From: Thermothielavioides terrestris NRRL 8126
Taxonomy: Eukaryota; Ascomycota; Sordariomycetes; Sordariales; Chaetomiaceae
Assembly: GCF_000226115.1 (NCBI RefSeq)
Contig: NC_016460.1
Location: forward strand, 3,286,001 to 3,350,000
DNA: 64,000 nt
Reading direction: 5' to 3'
Shown: piece after piece, positions 10,671-20,024 of the stretch
How positions within the stretch are numbered: position 1 is the stretch's first letter
How the letters are laid out: each line of letters begins with the position of its first letter
Position numbers and translations under genes: made by a program
The notes under the pieces: generated by a model
The model's input: only the letters and a program-made list of their open reading frames with translations
Told to the model about the DNA's origin: nothing
Database searches by the model: none

Positions 10671-12537
10671 CTTGTCTTGCACTGCTGCGCAGTCAATTCG
10701 CTCGTTGTCTCGTCGAAGGAGGGGTTGTGCGAAGCAGCAGCGTGACAGGTGTTCCGAATTTGGTGGGGTCAACTCGGGAGCAAAAAAAGTTGGCGGGGCA
10801 ATTGAGCGACTCCGGCCATTTTGCAGCCCAAAACGACAATGACTCACGGTGCCCCTCCGGACAGTTTTAGGGGTTTGAGATAGGGAGAGGCATGAGATAA
10901 GGGGTCCGCCCGGACAACCGTGCGGCCGGCACCACGGGTCCGCGATGCCGCATAATTTAGACCGAACATTGGAACGCCCCGACCGGCGATCACGGCGGTT
11001 TGCCAGCACAACCATGAACTCTACTATACCCTCCCGTCTATCGCTCGGATCATCGCTTCTGAGCTACATGTCCGTCGAGAGGCTTGATGATCTCACAGAA
11101 GAGCATATCGTGCCTTATCTCTTCGTGGAACGCTACCTAAGTTACCCAAGGGACGCAACTCCCGTCGTCCGCAAATGCCAATAGATTGCTGATCCGCAAC
11201 TGAGAGGCCGATTTCTCGAACTGAAGGTTCAACCTTCATTCAAATTGCCAATGCATGTGACAAGTGATCCCTACTTGGTGCGCTACACCAGTCGTTCATT
11301 TTTTTTTACCCGTCCTTCCAAACCAATGATGCCTGTCCATCCGCGACTCCAACCGTTCGTCTCATGCGAGGCCTCGTCTGAACTCCTTCCTCGGTTTAGC
11401 AGTGTGAGCCCTGAAACTACCACAGCAGTGCTTTTCTCCCAACGTCCTCGATTGACCACGCCTGACCGGTCATAACCATAATCGGAGCACGATTCAACGA
11501 CAACACTTCCAAATCTGTCGTTCTGCGTGTGTTTTCTGCGAGCCGAATCCCGTGAATTTTTGCGGCATACCGGGACCAGGCCGTTCCGGCTTTCAGACTG
11601 GCGCTCACAGCGCTCTCAAACTGTGTTACTGGATGATATCCTGGTATGAATACAGTGCGTTTCAGTTGCATCGCGCCGGTTAGCGGAGAGGGAGAAGGAG
11701 GAGGGCTGTGATTGCAGCGCCCTCCCGTCCGCGTCGCTTGCACTGTGATCATGCAGCCGATCGCGGCCCCTCAAGTCATTAGCTGGCCTGCCTTGCTCCA
11801 ACCACCCGATCCCTCTCGGCAACCAGCGGTGTGGTATCTCTCCCGCGATATGCCGACTGCCAGAAGGGATTGCTTGGAGTCATCCGAAGGAATCTCTTTT
11901 TCTTTCTTTTTTTTTTCTTTTTTCTTTTTTTTTCCCCTTCTTTTTCTGCCCCCTTGGCGCCGGGACAAGCTCGTGTGTTTCAGAAACCGGAACAGGAAAA
12001 GGGAGAAGAAAGGGAAGCTTGATTCAATTGCGCTCCAATCGCCAAACTGTCCTATCAAAATAGAAAAGATCCCGCCTCGGTTTATGAACTTGCCAGCCCC
12101 AGTGACAAGTGAGATCGAATCAAGAGAAAAAAGTTGCGACGACGGGCCAAGAAGATACCAGGAAGCCGAACGGCGTGGGGTTGACGAATTCTAGAGTAGA
12201 AAATGAAGGCTTGGTCAAGTCCAACCCAACCCTCTCCCCGATGGAGTGAAACACTCCTCGCCTTCCTTGTCCATTGGACGCCATCGCCGACGGGGAACTG
12301 GAGGCAGACGCGAGGGCGATCCCGAGACTTCCCAGGACTAGGTCAACGCCTGCGCTTCCCCCGTCGCGAGCATCGGGGTCGCCGTGTTAAAGCCACTGTG
12401 TAATCGCTCCGGACAACTCTCAAACGTGGGGCTGATGGCAGGCCTCTTGTGCCGGGTATATGGCTGTCCAGATTTCGCTCTTCCCGATTCCGCGGGACCG
12501 GTCAGAGAACTACGGTAACATGTGTCAGACGCCTTGA
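10671..12537. other. Intergenic between AsnRS and CDC42
   Basis: About 1.9 kb with no supported gene. It contains the AsnRS promoter and the CDC42 3' flank. A T-rich pyrimidine tract occupies 11893-11947. The longest frames follow low-complexity sequence and show no family motifs. Confidence 0.55.
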
Positions 12538-13499
12538 TCAGAGAATCTGGCACCTGTGTTTGGAGCTCTTCTTTGGCGGGGGAGGCTCGAGTGCAGCGAC
12601 GATTGCCTGCCGAGATGGCTGGTCAGCCCAATCAAATGCTCATCGCACTCGCTCGTGCCGTCGGTCCATGATGGCCGGAGATACCCACCTCGTCGAAGAC
12701 GTCCTTGAGCTTGTACTGCGTAAGAGCGCTGCATTCGACATATTTGACTGCGCCCAGCTCCTTGGCCATCCGCTCGCCGTCCTCTTTCCGCACCGGCTGC
12801 ATCTTCTGCTTTGCCAACTTCGCTACCACCTGCGGGTCGTCCCGCAAATCCACCTGGGTGCCGACGATCAGGCAGGGCACGCCGGGGCAGTGGTGGTGTA
12901 CCTCAGGGAACCACTTCTCGCGCACGTTTTCAAACGAGGCCGGCGACGTGACGCTGAAGCAAACGAGGAACACATCGGTCTGGGGGTACGAGAGCGGCCG
13001 CAGGCGGTCATAATCTTCTTGTCCGGCGGTATCGAACAGCCCCAGCGTGTAGGGCTCGTCACCGATCCTGGGAAACGTCTGTTTAGCATCGCTGCTGTAC
13101 CCGCGGGAACGAGGTCGAACGTACATAACCGTGACTGCATAGTTGTCGAAGACCGTCGGCACGTATTCCGACGGGAACTTGTTTGTCGTGTAGCTGATGA
13201 GAAGACATGTCTTGCCGACCGCACCGTCACCGACGACCACGCACCTAGGGAGCGACGACTGGGTCAGCGGTAAGCTCAGCTTCTCGATGGATGATCCCAA
13301 GCGTAGCAACGACGCGGTAGGAGCGCGCTTGGTCCAAGCGCGACCTCTCGGATAGCGGCTCTGAACATTCAGAGCACAGGGAGCGCTGCAAGGACGACCG
13401 CGGACAATTCATGGCTCGCAACCGCCCGCTCAACCTGGAGACGGAGGATGGAAGGGGGTGTAGAGTAAAACGGACGCACTTAATGGTTCCGAGGACCAT
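12538..13499 (-). CDS. CDC42: Rho-family GTPase Cdc42
   Basis: complement(join(12538..12606, 12689..13067, 13125..13244, 13480..13499)), 195 aa. Cdc42 is the membrane-anchored polarity GTPase controlling actin, exocyst and PAK kinase signalling. Visible are the P-loop GDGAVGKT (residues 12-19), the effector loop [11 protein letters not shown], switch [15 protein letters not shown], the GTQVDL guanine specificity loop, the Rho insert, and the Cdc42-typical tail [13 protein letters not shown] followed by [13 protein letters not shown]. Exon 1 is only 20 nt (MVLGTI plus two bases of a Lys codon). Intron lengths are 235, 57 and 82 bp. The C-terminus ends CQIL, a CaaX box whose Leu predicts geranylgeranylation. 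The residues before it (KKSSKHR) are less lysine-rich than I expect for Cdc42, so the last exon boundary should be confirmed. Sequence favours Cdc42 over Rac. Confidence 0.93.
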
Positions 13500-15927
13500 T
13501 TTGGAGGGGACTGGGCTCCTGCGAGACTAGGTAGGCTCTGGTTGACCGCCTCGAGAAAAGAAGGCCTGAATCCGACGTCTTCCTCCGCTTGACTATCGCA
13601 TGCAACAGACCGCCGGCAATTTGAAAGTGCGCAGGGCAGTGGAGTTGGATTGCAGAGGAAGGGGATGGGAAAGCGGGAGGCCAGTGAATGGGAGTTTTGG
13701 CGGCGGGAAAGAACCTGGAAGCGGGAGTCGATGACGAATTGAAGCGATCGATGTTTCGAGGCAAGCCTCGTGGGAAGCCGGGGACCTGTTTGGGATCGGT
13801 TTCTGCACAAACACACAAAGCCGGGGGTTGGCGGGGAGGAGCACTGGTACGGTTGTCCAGCAGGGGAGCACCAGCGCGGTAATTGAAGGGAAAAGGATGG
13901 AAGATGGGCTCAGGTTCGCGAATTAAAGGGGATATGCTTGGAGGTTTTGTTGCATGGATTGAGAAGCATCCAGTAGCAGCCTCGTAAGATTACGGGAGGA
14001 GCTTGACGCTGCTGGGAGAATGGATGGAAGGGCAGGCGAGCGGTCAGTGGCTGAGCCGGGGGTGCTGTGTGCCGGGGTCAGGCAGGCTTTCTTGCTGTGG
14101 ACTTGCAGTCTTGCACCATTTCTTCACACGGGCTCCTGCTTGTCACAGAGCTTGGAGCCAAGCAGAGCAATCAGAGGCACGGAAACATGCCAGTCCTGCG
14201 CTAACCAAATCTGGGCAAAGTCGGTCAATGATAACATTTCCACAACACTTTTTTCTTTTGGGATGGGAGGAGAAGAGAACAACGGTCAATGAAAGCGCGT
14301 TTTACTCCAGCATGATGGATGGACCCTGAATTGAAATGGCGTGGAGACTCCGCAAATCCGGAGGCTGGGGAGACCGTTCGAATCAATGGGTCCTAGAGGC
14401 TTGCTTCACACATGGCGGATAGGTCAGCGGCCCGTTGCAGCTGAGAGCGATGCCGCGGGCTGCATTGGCTGGTGGCTTCTGGAAGACACAAAACCGGCAG
14501 ATGCTGTGCAACGGAAGCTGCCCTATCATGGTGCGGTCCGTCACCGTCTGGAGCAGGCCACGGCCGGTTTTTGGCCCGAAGACACGCCAGCCCCAACGCC
14601 TGGATGTAACTTACCACGGTAGCTGGATTGCCAGCTTTTGCGAGTTAGGCATGCCCACTTCTCTGTTCTGATGTAACTACCTACCTTGTTGCATGAAGAC
14701 ATAGCCACAGCCGCTGCATCAAGGCTCGCAGGAGCAGCGCAACGTAGCGACAGCACCAGTCTGCGTGCATGAGAAACGCGGGGCCGTTAGTTAGCGTGGA
14801 CCACAGCATCCATGTCCAAGGGAGCTGTGACGAATGGGGAAGGGATGAGCCCGGTTACGCAGGCGCGGAACATACTCTTCACTACACTACACTAGCTCTG
14901 AAGTGAACAAGCGGAAGAAAGGGCTGGTTACATGGCCACCAAGGAGGAAAGGATTGGTTTTACATGTATTGGGCCGAGCCATTGGACAGAGCTCAAGTGG
15001 GCCGGCCCAGCGCTAACAGGTGGAAAAAAAGGGACGATCCAACGGGGCATAGGTCAACGTTGGGTTGGTCCTGTCCATTGCACATCTGGCTTGAGCTCGT
15101 TGACCTCGGCGATTCATCAAGGACCGCTCAAGGCTGGTGATAACGTTGATTACTGGCGCAATACGGACGTACATACCTACATGGAAAGTTAATCTCCCAA
15201 CCGTAACCCTTTAGTTTTTTTTTCGCACTTGTGCTCTCACCTCACCTGATTCTCGGAGGCTGAAGCCTCTGGAACGTATGACTTGACCAAGCTGGTCATC
15301 CATGGTTGCAGTTAGAGAATCAACAGCCACAGGCAACAGGCCCTGATTTTACATGGAAGCACCCAGACGCTGTCGATGGATTACGGCCGACAAGAAGGAC
15401 TCCTCGGACCAGGCGCAACTCGACCCCCACATAACCCGGCAGCTCGCCGACCTGTGGCTCGATGCACGTATTAACTAGGTAACTCGTTGGTCTCGACCAA
15501 AACTGATTATCTTTGGGGACATTGAGGTGATTACGGAAAATAAAAATGAAAAAAAAAAAAGAAAAAAGAAAAAAGAAAAGAAAGAAAGAAAAAAACGGAT
15601 ATGTATTGGGGCTTCTACCATTGACAGTTCTCTGTTTGCAGTGTCTCTGTGTTGTTAACGTTGGTTGCCAAGTGGGGTACCTGAGTTTTCCCTAGCTGTT
15701 GAGCACCGAGCTTGAGGCTCATCAATTCACAACTTGTAAGAGCGTCAACGCACACGCTGAGCTCCTCACAACCTCGCTTCATCAAGCGTGCTTATAACTG
15801 CTCGACCTAACCCAGGTCTCATCCACCACCCCCGACTGTCTCAAAACCCACCAGTTGACAGTGCAACTCAACTCACCATCCTTGTCCACCAACCACCATC
15901 CACCATCCAACCCATCAATCAAGCACC
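13500..15927. other. Intergenic between CDC42 and VMA22
   Basis: 2.4 kb between divergent genes. No frame has recognisable similarity. An A-rich tract occupies 15542-15596. The segment just before 15928 is C- and A-rich, like a fungal 5' leader. Confidence 0.55.
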
Positions 15928-16959
15928 ATGCCAACCGACACAAGCTCCTATGAATCAATTGACAGCCTCCTGGCACACTACTTGGACCTGCTCGACGAGT
16001 ACACACGCCTGCGCGACGCCCTGCACACGCTGCAGGCCGACATGTTCCAGCACCTGGCACGAGCCAACTTCTCCGCCGAGCGGGGTGTGCGCTACTACGG
16101 ACAGGACTACTACGACGAGCGGATGCAGGCCACGCGGAGGGTGCAGATCCGGCTGCGGGGGGAGGGGGGAGACGTAGCCGGTAAAGAGGGAAGCAGGACT
16201 GGCAGCGGGAGCAGGAGCGAGAGCGGGAGCGGGATTGAAGAGAGCAAACCGCTGTTCACCATCAGGCTGCACCCCGCGCCAGGACAGGAGCAGCAGGAGA
16301 AGCAGGAGCAGCAGGAGGACACAACGCCGGCCGAGCGCCCGGCCGACAGGACAGCAGCAAAGCGCGACGACCCAGCGAGCACAGACGCAAGCCGCGACGC
16401 AAGCAACCCAGACCACACTTCACCGGGGGAAACACCCGCAGCCTCTTCTCCAAACAACAACAACAGCAGCAACAGCAGTGACAACAGCAACAGCAGCAGA
16501 AGCAAAACCAGCCGCAAGAGCAAGAGCGACGACCCCCTCCGCTGGTTCGGCATCCTGACCCCTCCGGCCCTGCGCCAGGCGCAAGCACAGGCCATCCGCG
16601 CGGTCGAGGCGCTCGTGCCGCGGCTGGCGACGGTCAGCGCCGAGATGGCGGGCGTGGAGATCGCGGTGCGGCGGGCGCGGAAGCGCCGGGCGCGGCGGGC
16701 TGGTAATAATAATAATAAGGGGGAGGGGGGGGCGGCGGGGGACAGGGCGGTGGGAGAAGAGAAGGGTGAGGGGGAAGGAAGGGTGGTGGAAGCGGGGGAA
16801 GGGAAGGAGAAGGGGGAAAGGGACGGAAGGGTGGAAATGGGGGAAGGGAAAGAGAAGGGGGAGGGGAAAGGAAGGGTGGAAATGGGGGGAGGGAAAGAGA
16901 ATGGGGAGGGGGAGGGAAGGGTGGTGGAATTGGGGCGGGTGGATGATGTCGCTGCGTAA
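15928..16959 (+). CDS. VMA22: V-ATPase assembly factor Vma22 (CCDC115 family)
   Basis: Single exon, 343 aa. The N-terminal helix (SIDSLLAHYLDLLDEYTRLRD, residues 10-30), the short YYDERMQATRRV motif (about residues 58-69) and the distal block DPLRWFGILTPPALRQAQ (about residues 196-213), followed by a helical segment ending in an Arg-rich run, match fungal Vma22/human CCDC115. The family acts in the ER to assemble the V-ATPase Vo sector with Vma12 and Vma21. The protein is longer than the usual 180-220 residues because of a low-complexity middle (Ser, Gln, Asn-rich, about residues 80-195) and a Gly/Glu/Lys-rich tail built from repeats (positions 16777 onward). The start is the only ATG before the conserved helix and has a good context (GCACCATG). 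The tail and the conserved core differ sharply in base composition. Confidence 0.85.
   Translation: MPTDTSSYESIDSLLAHYLDLLDEYTRLRDALHTLQADMFQHLARANFSAERGVRYYGQDYYDERMQATRRVQIRLRGEGGDVAGKEGSRTGSGSRSESGSGIEESKPLFTIRLHPAPGQEQQEKQEQQEDTTPAERPADRTAAKRDDPASTDASRDASNPDHTSPGETPAASSPNNNNSSNSSDNSNSSRSKTSRKSKSDDPLRWFGILTPPALRQAQAQAIRAVEALVPRLATVSAEMAGVEIAVRRARKRRARRAGNNNNKGEGGAAGDRAVGEEKGEGEGRVVEAGEGKEKGERDGRVEMGEGKEKGEGKGRVEMGGGKENGEGEGRVVELGRVDDVAA
16777..16935 (+). repeat. 45-48 bp coding minisatellite at the VMA22 3' end
   Basis: Purine-rich tandem units starting at 16777, 16825, 16870 and 16915 encode GRVVEAGEGKEKGERD, GRVEMGEGKEKGEGK, GRVEMGGGKENGEGE and a partial GRVVELG. Units are 48, 45, 45 and about 21 nt, all multiples of three, so the frame is kept. 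Confidence 0.75.
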
Positions 16960-17782
16960 CGCAGGTTGCTGGGGGGGTAAGCGTAGACTGTGGGAGCGTA
17001 TCTAAGAATAGTTGGACGTGATGGCTGCTGCTGATGGGGATTGTACTGCTGGTTGTGTTGTGGGCGCGAAGCCCGAGAACAAGCTGGCGGTTTTACGAGA
17101 GTAGGTGGATGGCAGCATCCAAGTGTCTCTCTCTTTTTGGGGGCAGGGCATGCGTGTGCCTGTGTTGGATGTGGTGGACAACGCGATGCAGTCATCAGCC
17201 CCGTTCCTCATCAACCCCCTTCATCATCAACCCCCTTTTTTCATTAGCCCCTTTCTCACTACCCCCTCCCTCATCAGCCGATGGCTGCTGCTGATGGGGA
17301 TTGTACCGCTGGTTGTGTTGTGGGCGCGAAGCCCGAGAACAAGCTGGCGGTTTTACGAGAGTAGGTGGATGGCAGCATCCAAGTGTCTCTCTCTTTTTGG
17401 GGGCAGGGCATGCGTATGCCTGTGTTGGATGTGGTGGACAACGCGATGCAGTCATCAGCCCCGTTCCTCATCAACCCCCTTCATCATCAACCCCCTTTTT
17501 TCATTAGCCCCTTTCTCACTACCCCCTCCCTCATCAGCCTCTTTCCCATTAACTATTAACTCCCTTCCTCAGCCGGACTCTCTCAGCCCGCCCAAAGACG
17601 CTTCAAGCAAACGCTGTTCGCTGGATCCTGTCCAACTGAGGATACCCAAGCCCATGTCCCATCGGGTATCCCCCCACTCGCCTCGCCACAAGTGGCAGCT
17701 TCAACCTAATGATAATAGCTGCTGGATATAAATACCACAACAAGCTCCCTTCGCTTGCTCACAGACATCAACGCGAACAGCC
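16960..17782. other. Intergenic between convergent VMA22 and the phosphatase gene
   Basis: No gene supported. It is dominated by a two-copy 260-bp tandem duplication (17021-17539). The remaining 17540-17782 is probably shared 3' flank. Frames inside the duplication appear twice simply because the DNA is duplicated. Confidence 0.65.
17021..17539. repeat. Tandem duplication, 2 x 260 bp, about 99% identical
   Basis: Copy 1 is 17021-17280 and copy 2 is 17281-17539. Over 259 aligned bases I see two differences, both transitions: T at 17046 versus C at 17306, and G at 17156 versus A at 17416. The unit includes TCATCAACCCCC-type pyrimidine repeats at its right end, which could have promoted slippage or unequal exchange. 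Confidence 0.95.
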
Positions 17783-19395
17783 TCAGTGGCCTGCCCATTC
17801 CGGCTCTGCCGGCAGGGCAGGCTGGTCCAGGTTCATCCGGCATTGGTGCTTCCAGTTGGTTGGCGTGAACTTGTCGACGACGGCTTTGAAAGCGGCCTGC
17901 AGCCCTCTCGGTCAGCAATCCGTGGTCAAGATAGCAAGGGGAATGCTTGATTGCTCACCAGCGTGCAGAACGACTCGTCCCCCTCGAGGTGGTTCCCCGG
18001 CAGCTTGCAGGCCGGCACGGTGACGGGCTCGTCGTTGTAACGTATCCGCACGTAGTATCCGTCGAGCTTGCTCTTCTCAGCCGGCGACAGCTCTGTTATC
18101 CGTCGGCGGCCAATGGTGGCAGGAGGTGCCGCAGCGCCAAACAGCGAGGACCACCAGCTCGTCTTAGCAGGCTCCTGCGGCGGGGGTGGTGTCTTTGACT
18201 CCCGGAACAGCTCAATCGCCATGTGGCTGGTGAACGGCGGCCAGCGGCCCGTGTCGTACGCCCCGAGACTCGCGAGCACACCGGCCAGCGTGGTGTCGTG
18301 ACACCCGCTCAGGCCGAACCGGATCGGAGCGTTCTCTGACTTCCGCCGCCCTGTCGCCCCCGCAGCCTGATGCTCGACGCTGTCAACCATCCGTCCGACA
18401 ATGTCCCCCAGCAGGCCGCCTATGCCCAGCATGCGGAATTCCTTCGACTCCTTGTACCCGGCGAACCACTCCTCGACGCAGATGTTCTCCATGATCTCGC
18501 GCCCCTTCTCGTCGTAGAACTCCTTGGGCAGCCTGGTCTCGGGTCCGTGGGCCAGCGTGGCGTTGACCGTATCCATGATGCCCGAGAGGCGCGGGCGCGA
18601 GTCCACGGCGACCTTGGTGCCGGACGGCATCCACTTGCCGTAGAGCCGCTGGAGGTACTCCATGTCGGACGAGCCGTTCCACCGGTCGGCAGTGCGCTGG
18701 GCGAAGGCCCGCGACAGCGCAGCGAAGCGGCGGCAGTTGCCGTCGTTGGGGTAGAGCGTCTCGTCGCTGTGGACGCGGGTGATGATGGTCGGGGTGGGCA
18801 GCTTGCCGTCCGGGCCTGGCGCGCGGGCCGAGGGCGGGTACAGGGCCGAGAAGGTCTGGTGGAGCGACTCCAAGGCGCGGGGCACGCCGGTGCTGCGCAG
18901 GTAGAGGAAGTCGGTGGAGGTCAAGGTGGCGGGCAGGAAACCAAGGCGGTGGACATACAGCTGGCGCAGGCGCTGGCCCAGCTGGTAGGTGCTTCGGAAG
19001 CCGAGGTCTGTCAGGCTGCCAAAGTCGCAGATGTTATCGGCACGACCGTCGGGCCCGCGGGCGAGGACGGGCTCGTCGTGGTCGCCAAAGGTCTCCAGGC
19101 GGCGCCTCCAGCGCAGCGTGTCGAAGCGGCGGCCGGCAGCGGCCCCGGCAGCGTCGGCGTCGGCATCGGCGTCGGCATCGGCGGCATCGGGGGCGAGCAC
19201 GGCAGCACGCATCTGGCGGGCGATGGAGCAGTAGGGCCACCAAGGGCTCAGGCCGGCATTCTGGAAACGGGCCGAGACGGGAGTCCGCTCGCCGTGGCGC
19301 ATCAGCACCTGCACCTGCCGCAGCTCCAAGCCGGGCGGGTAGAGCTTGCGCAGCTCATCGTCCGTGTACGGCTTGCGGACAACCAGGCTTGTCAT
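17783..19395 (-). CDS. Histidine acid phosphatase family protein, predicted intracellular
   Basis: complement(join(17783..17896, 17959..19395)), 516 aa. The branch-2 histidine phosphatase signature LMRHGERTPV lies at residues 31-40 (catalytic His34, with Arg33 and Arg37) and the proton-donor HDTT at about 365-368 (GCHDTTLAGV). The fold and length resemble the ACP6/lysophosphatidate phosphatase-like branch rather than secreted fungal phytases; substrate unknown. There is no N-terminal signal peptide, so cytosolic or mitochondrial action is inferred. An Asp-Ala repeat (about residues 72-85) interrupts the region after the active-site loop. The 62-bp intron joins SFCTL to AAFKAVVDKFTP, and the last exon ends with a WKHQCRMN motif. 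The start codon is the first ATG. The gene is divergent from the PPR gene, 629 bp away. Confidence 0.85.
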
Positions 19396-20024
19396 GGTTT
19401 GGCTGTAAGGATATCCCGTATTTCCAGCCGGTTCTGGGAGTGGTTGGGGCGAGGAAACCCCGCCGCAGTGCTGCGTGTGCAGAGGTTGCTTCTTAAGAAA
19501 TAACTAACACGAGTTTTCTACCTTACCCTTGCATGCCTGCGTAGGTGCGCCTGTACATGCGCGTGCGCGAACAGTGCGGTCGGCAGGCAGTCGGCAGGGC
19601 CCCAGGGTCACCTGGAACCGGAAGCTCCGACCAGCCAGGGAACTCGGCCTCCCGTGGCGCCGGAGCTGCCATTGCAAGGCACCACCCGACCCTTGTCAGA
19701 TCTCCCCTGTCTGCAGTGTGACAGGCGGGAGTGACGGGGGCACCCGAATGCGCTCGGCGGCTCTTGGCATCCGTTCCGGTGCAACTTCCGATTTCCGTTT
19801 GAACGACGAATGCTGCTGCAGGAACTTCGTTTTTTTGAGCAGCGAAGCACAACGTCGAACAACACAAACACAACCTTAACTCAACGAACCCTCAACGCTG
19901 CAGCTGCACCCTGGAAAGGGCCGCCCGGGCCAATTCGTTGGTTGGCGTTTGGCGTGTTCAGAGGATGCACTAACTACACTTCCTGACTTTGTGCCTTGCG
20001 TCGCGGCCCAGACACCGACCGACA
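19396..20024. other. Divergent promoter region, phosphatase / PPR gene
   Basis: 629 bp between divergent start codons. No gene or distinctive site seen. Confidence 0.6.

Noticed and set aside
10671..11015. N-terminal extension of asparaginyl-tRNA synthetase from an ATG at 11015
   Set aside because: The added 115 residues are unlike any synthetase extension I know; MAAAQDL at 10670 gives a normal-length enzyme.
16110..17195. 361-codon minus-strand frame over VMA22 and the tandem repeat
   Set aside because: Proline/serine-rich reading of a purine-rich minisatellite and duplicated non-coding DNA.
18370..19503. 377-codon open frame antisense to the histidine phosphatase
   Set aside because: Compositional shadow without domain signal.
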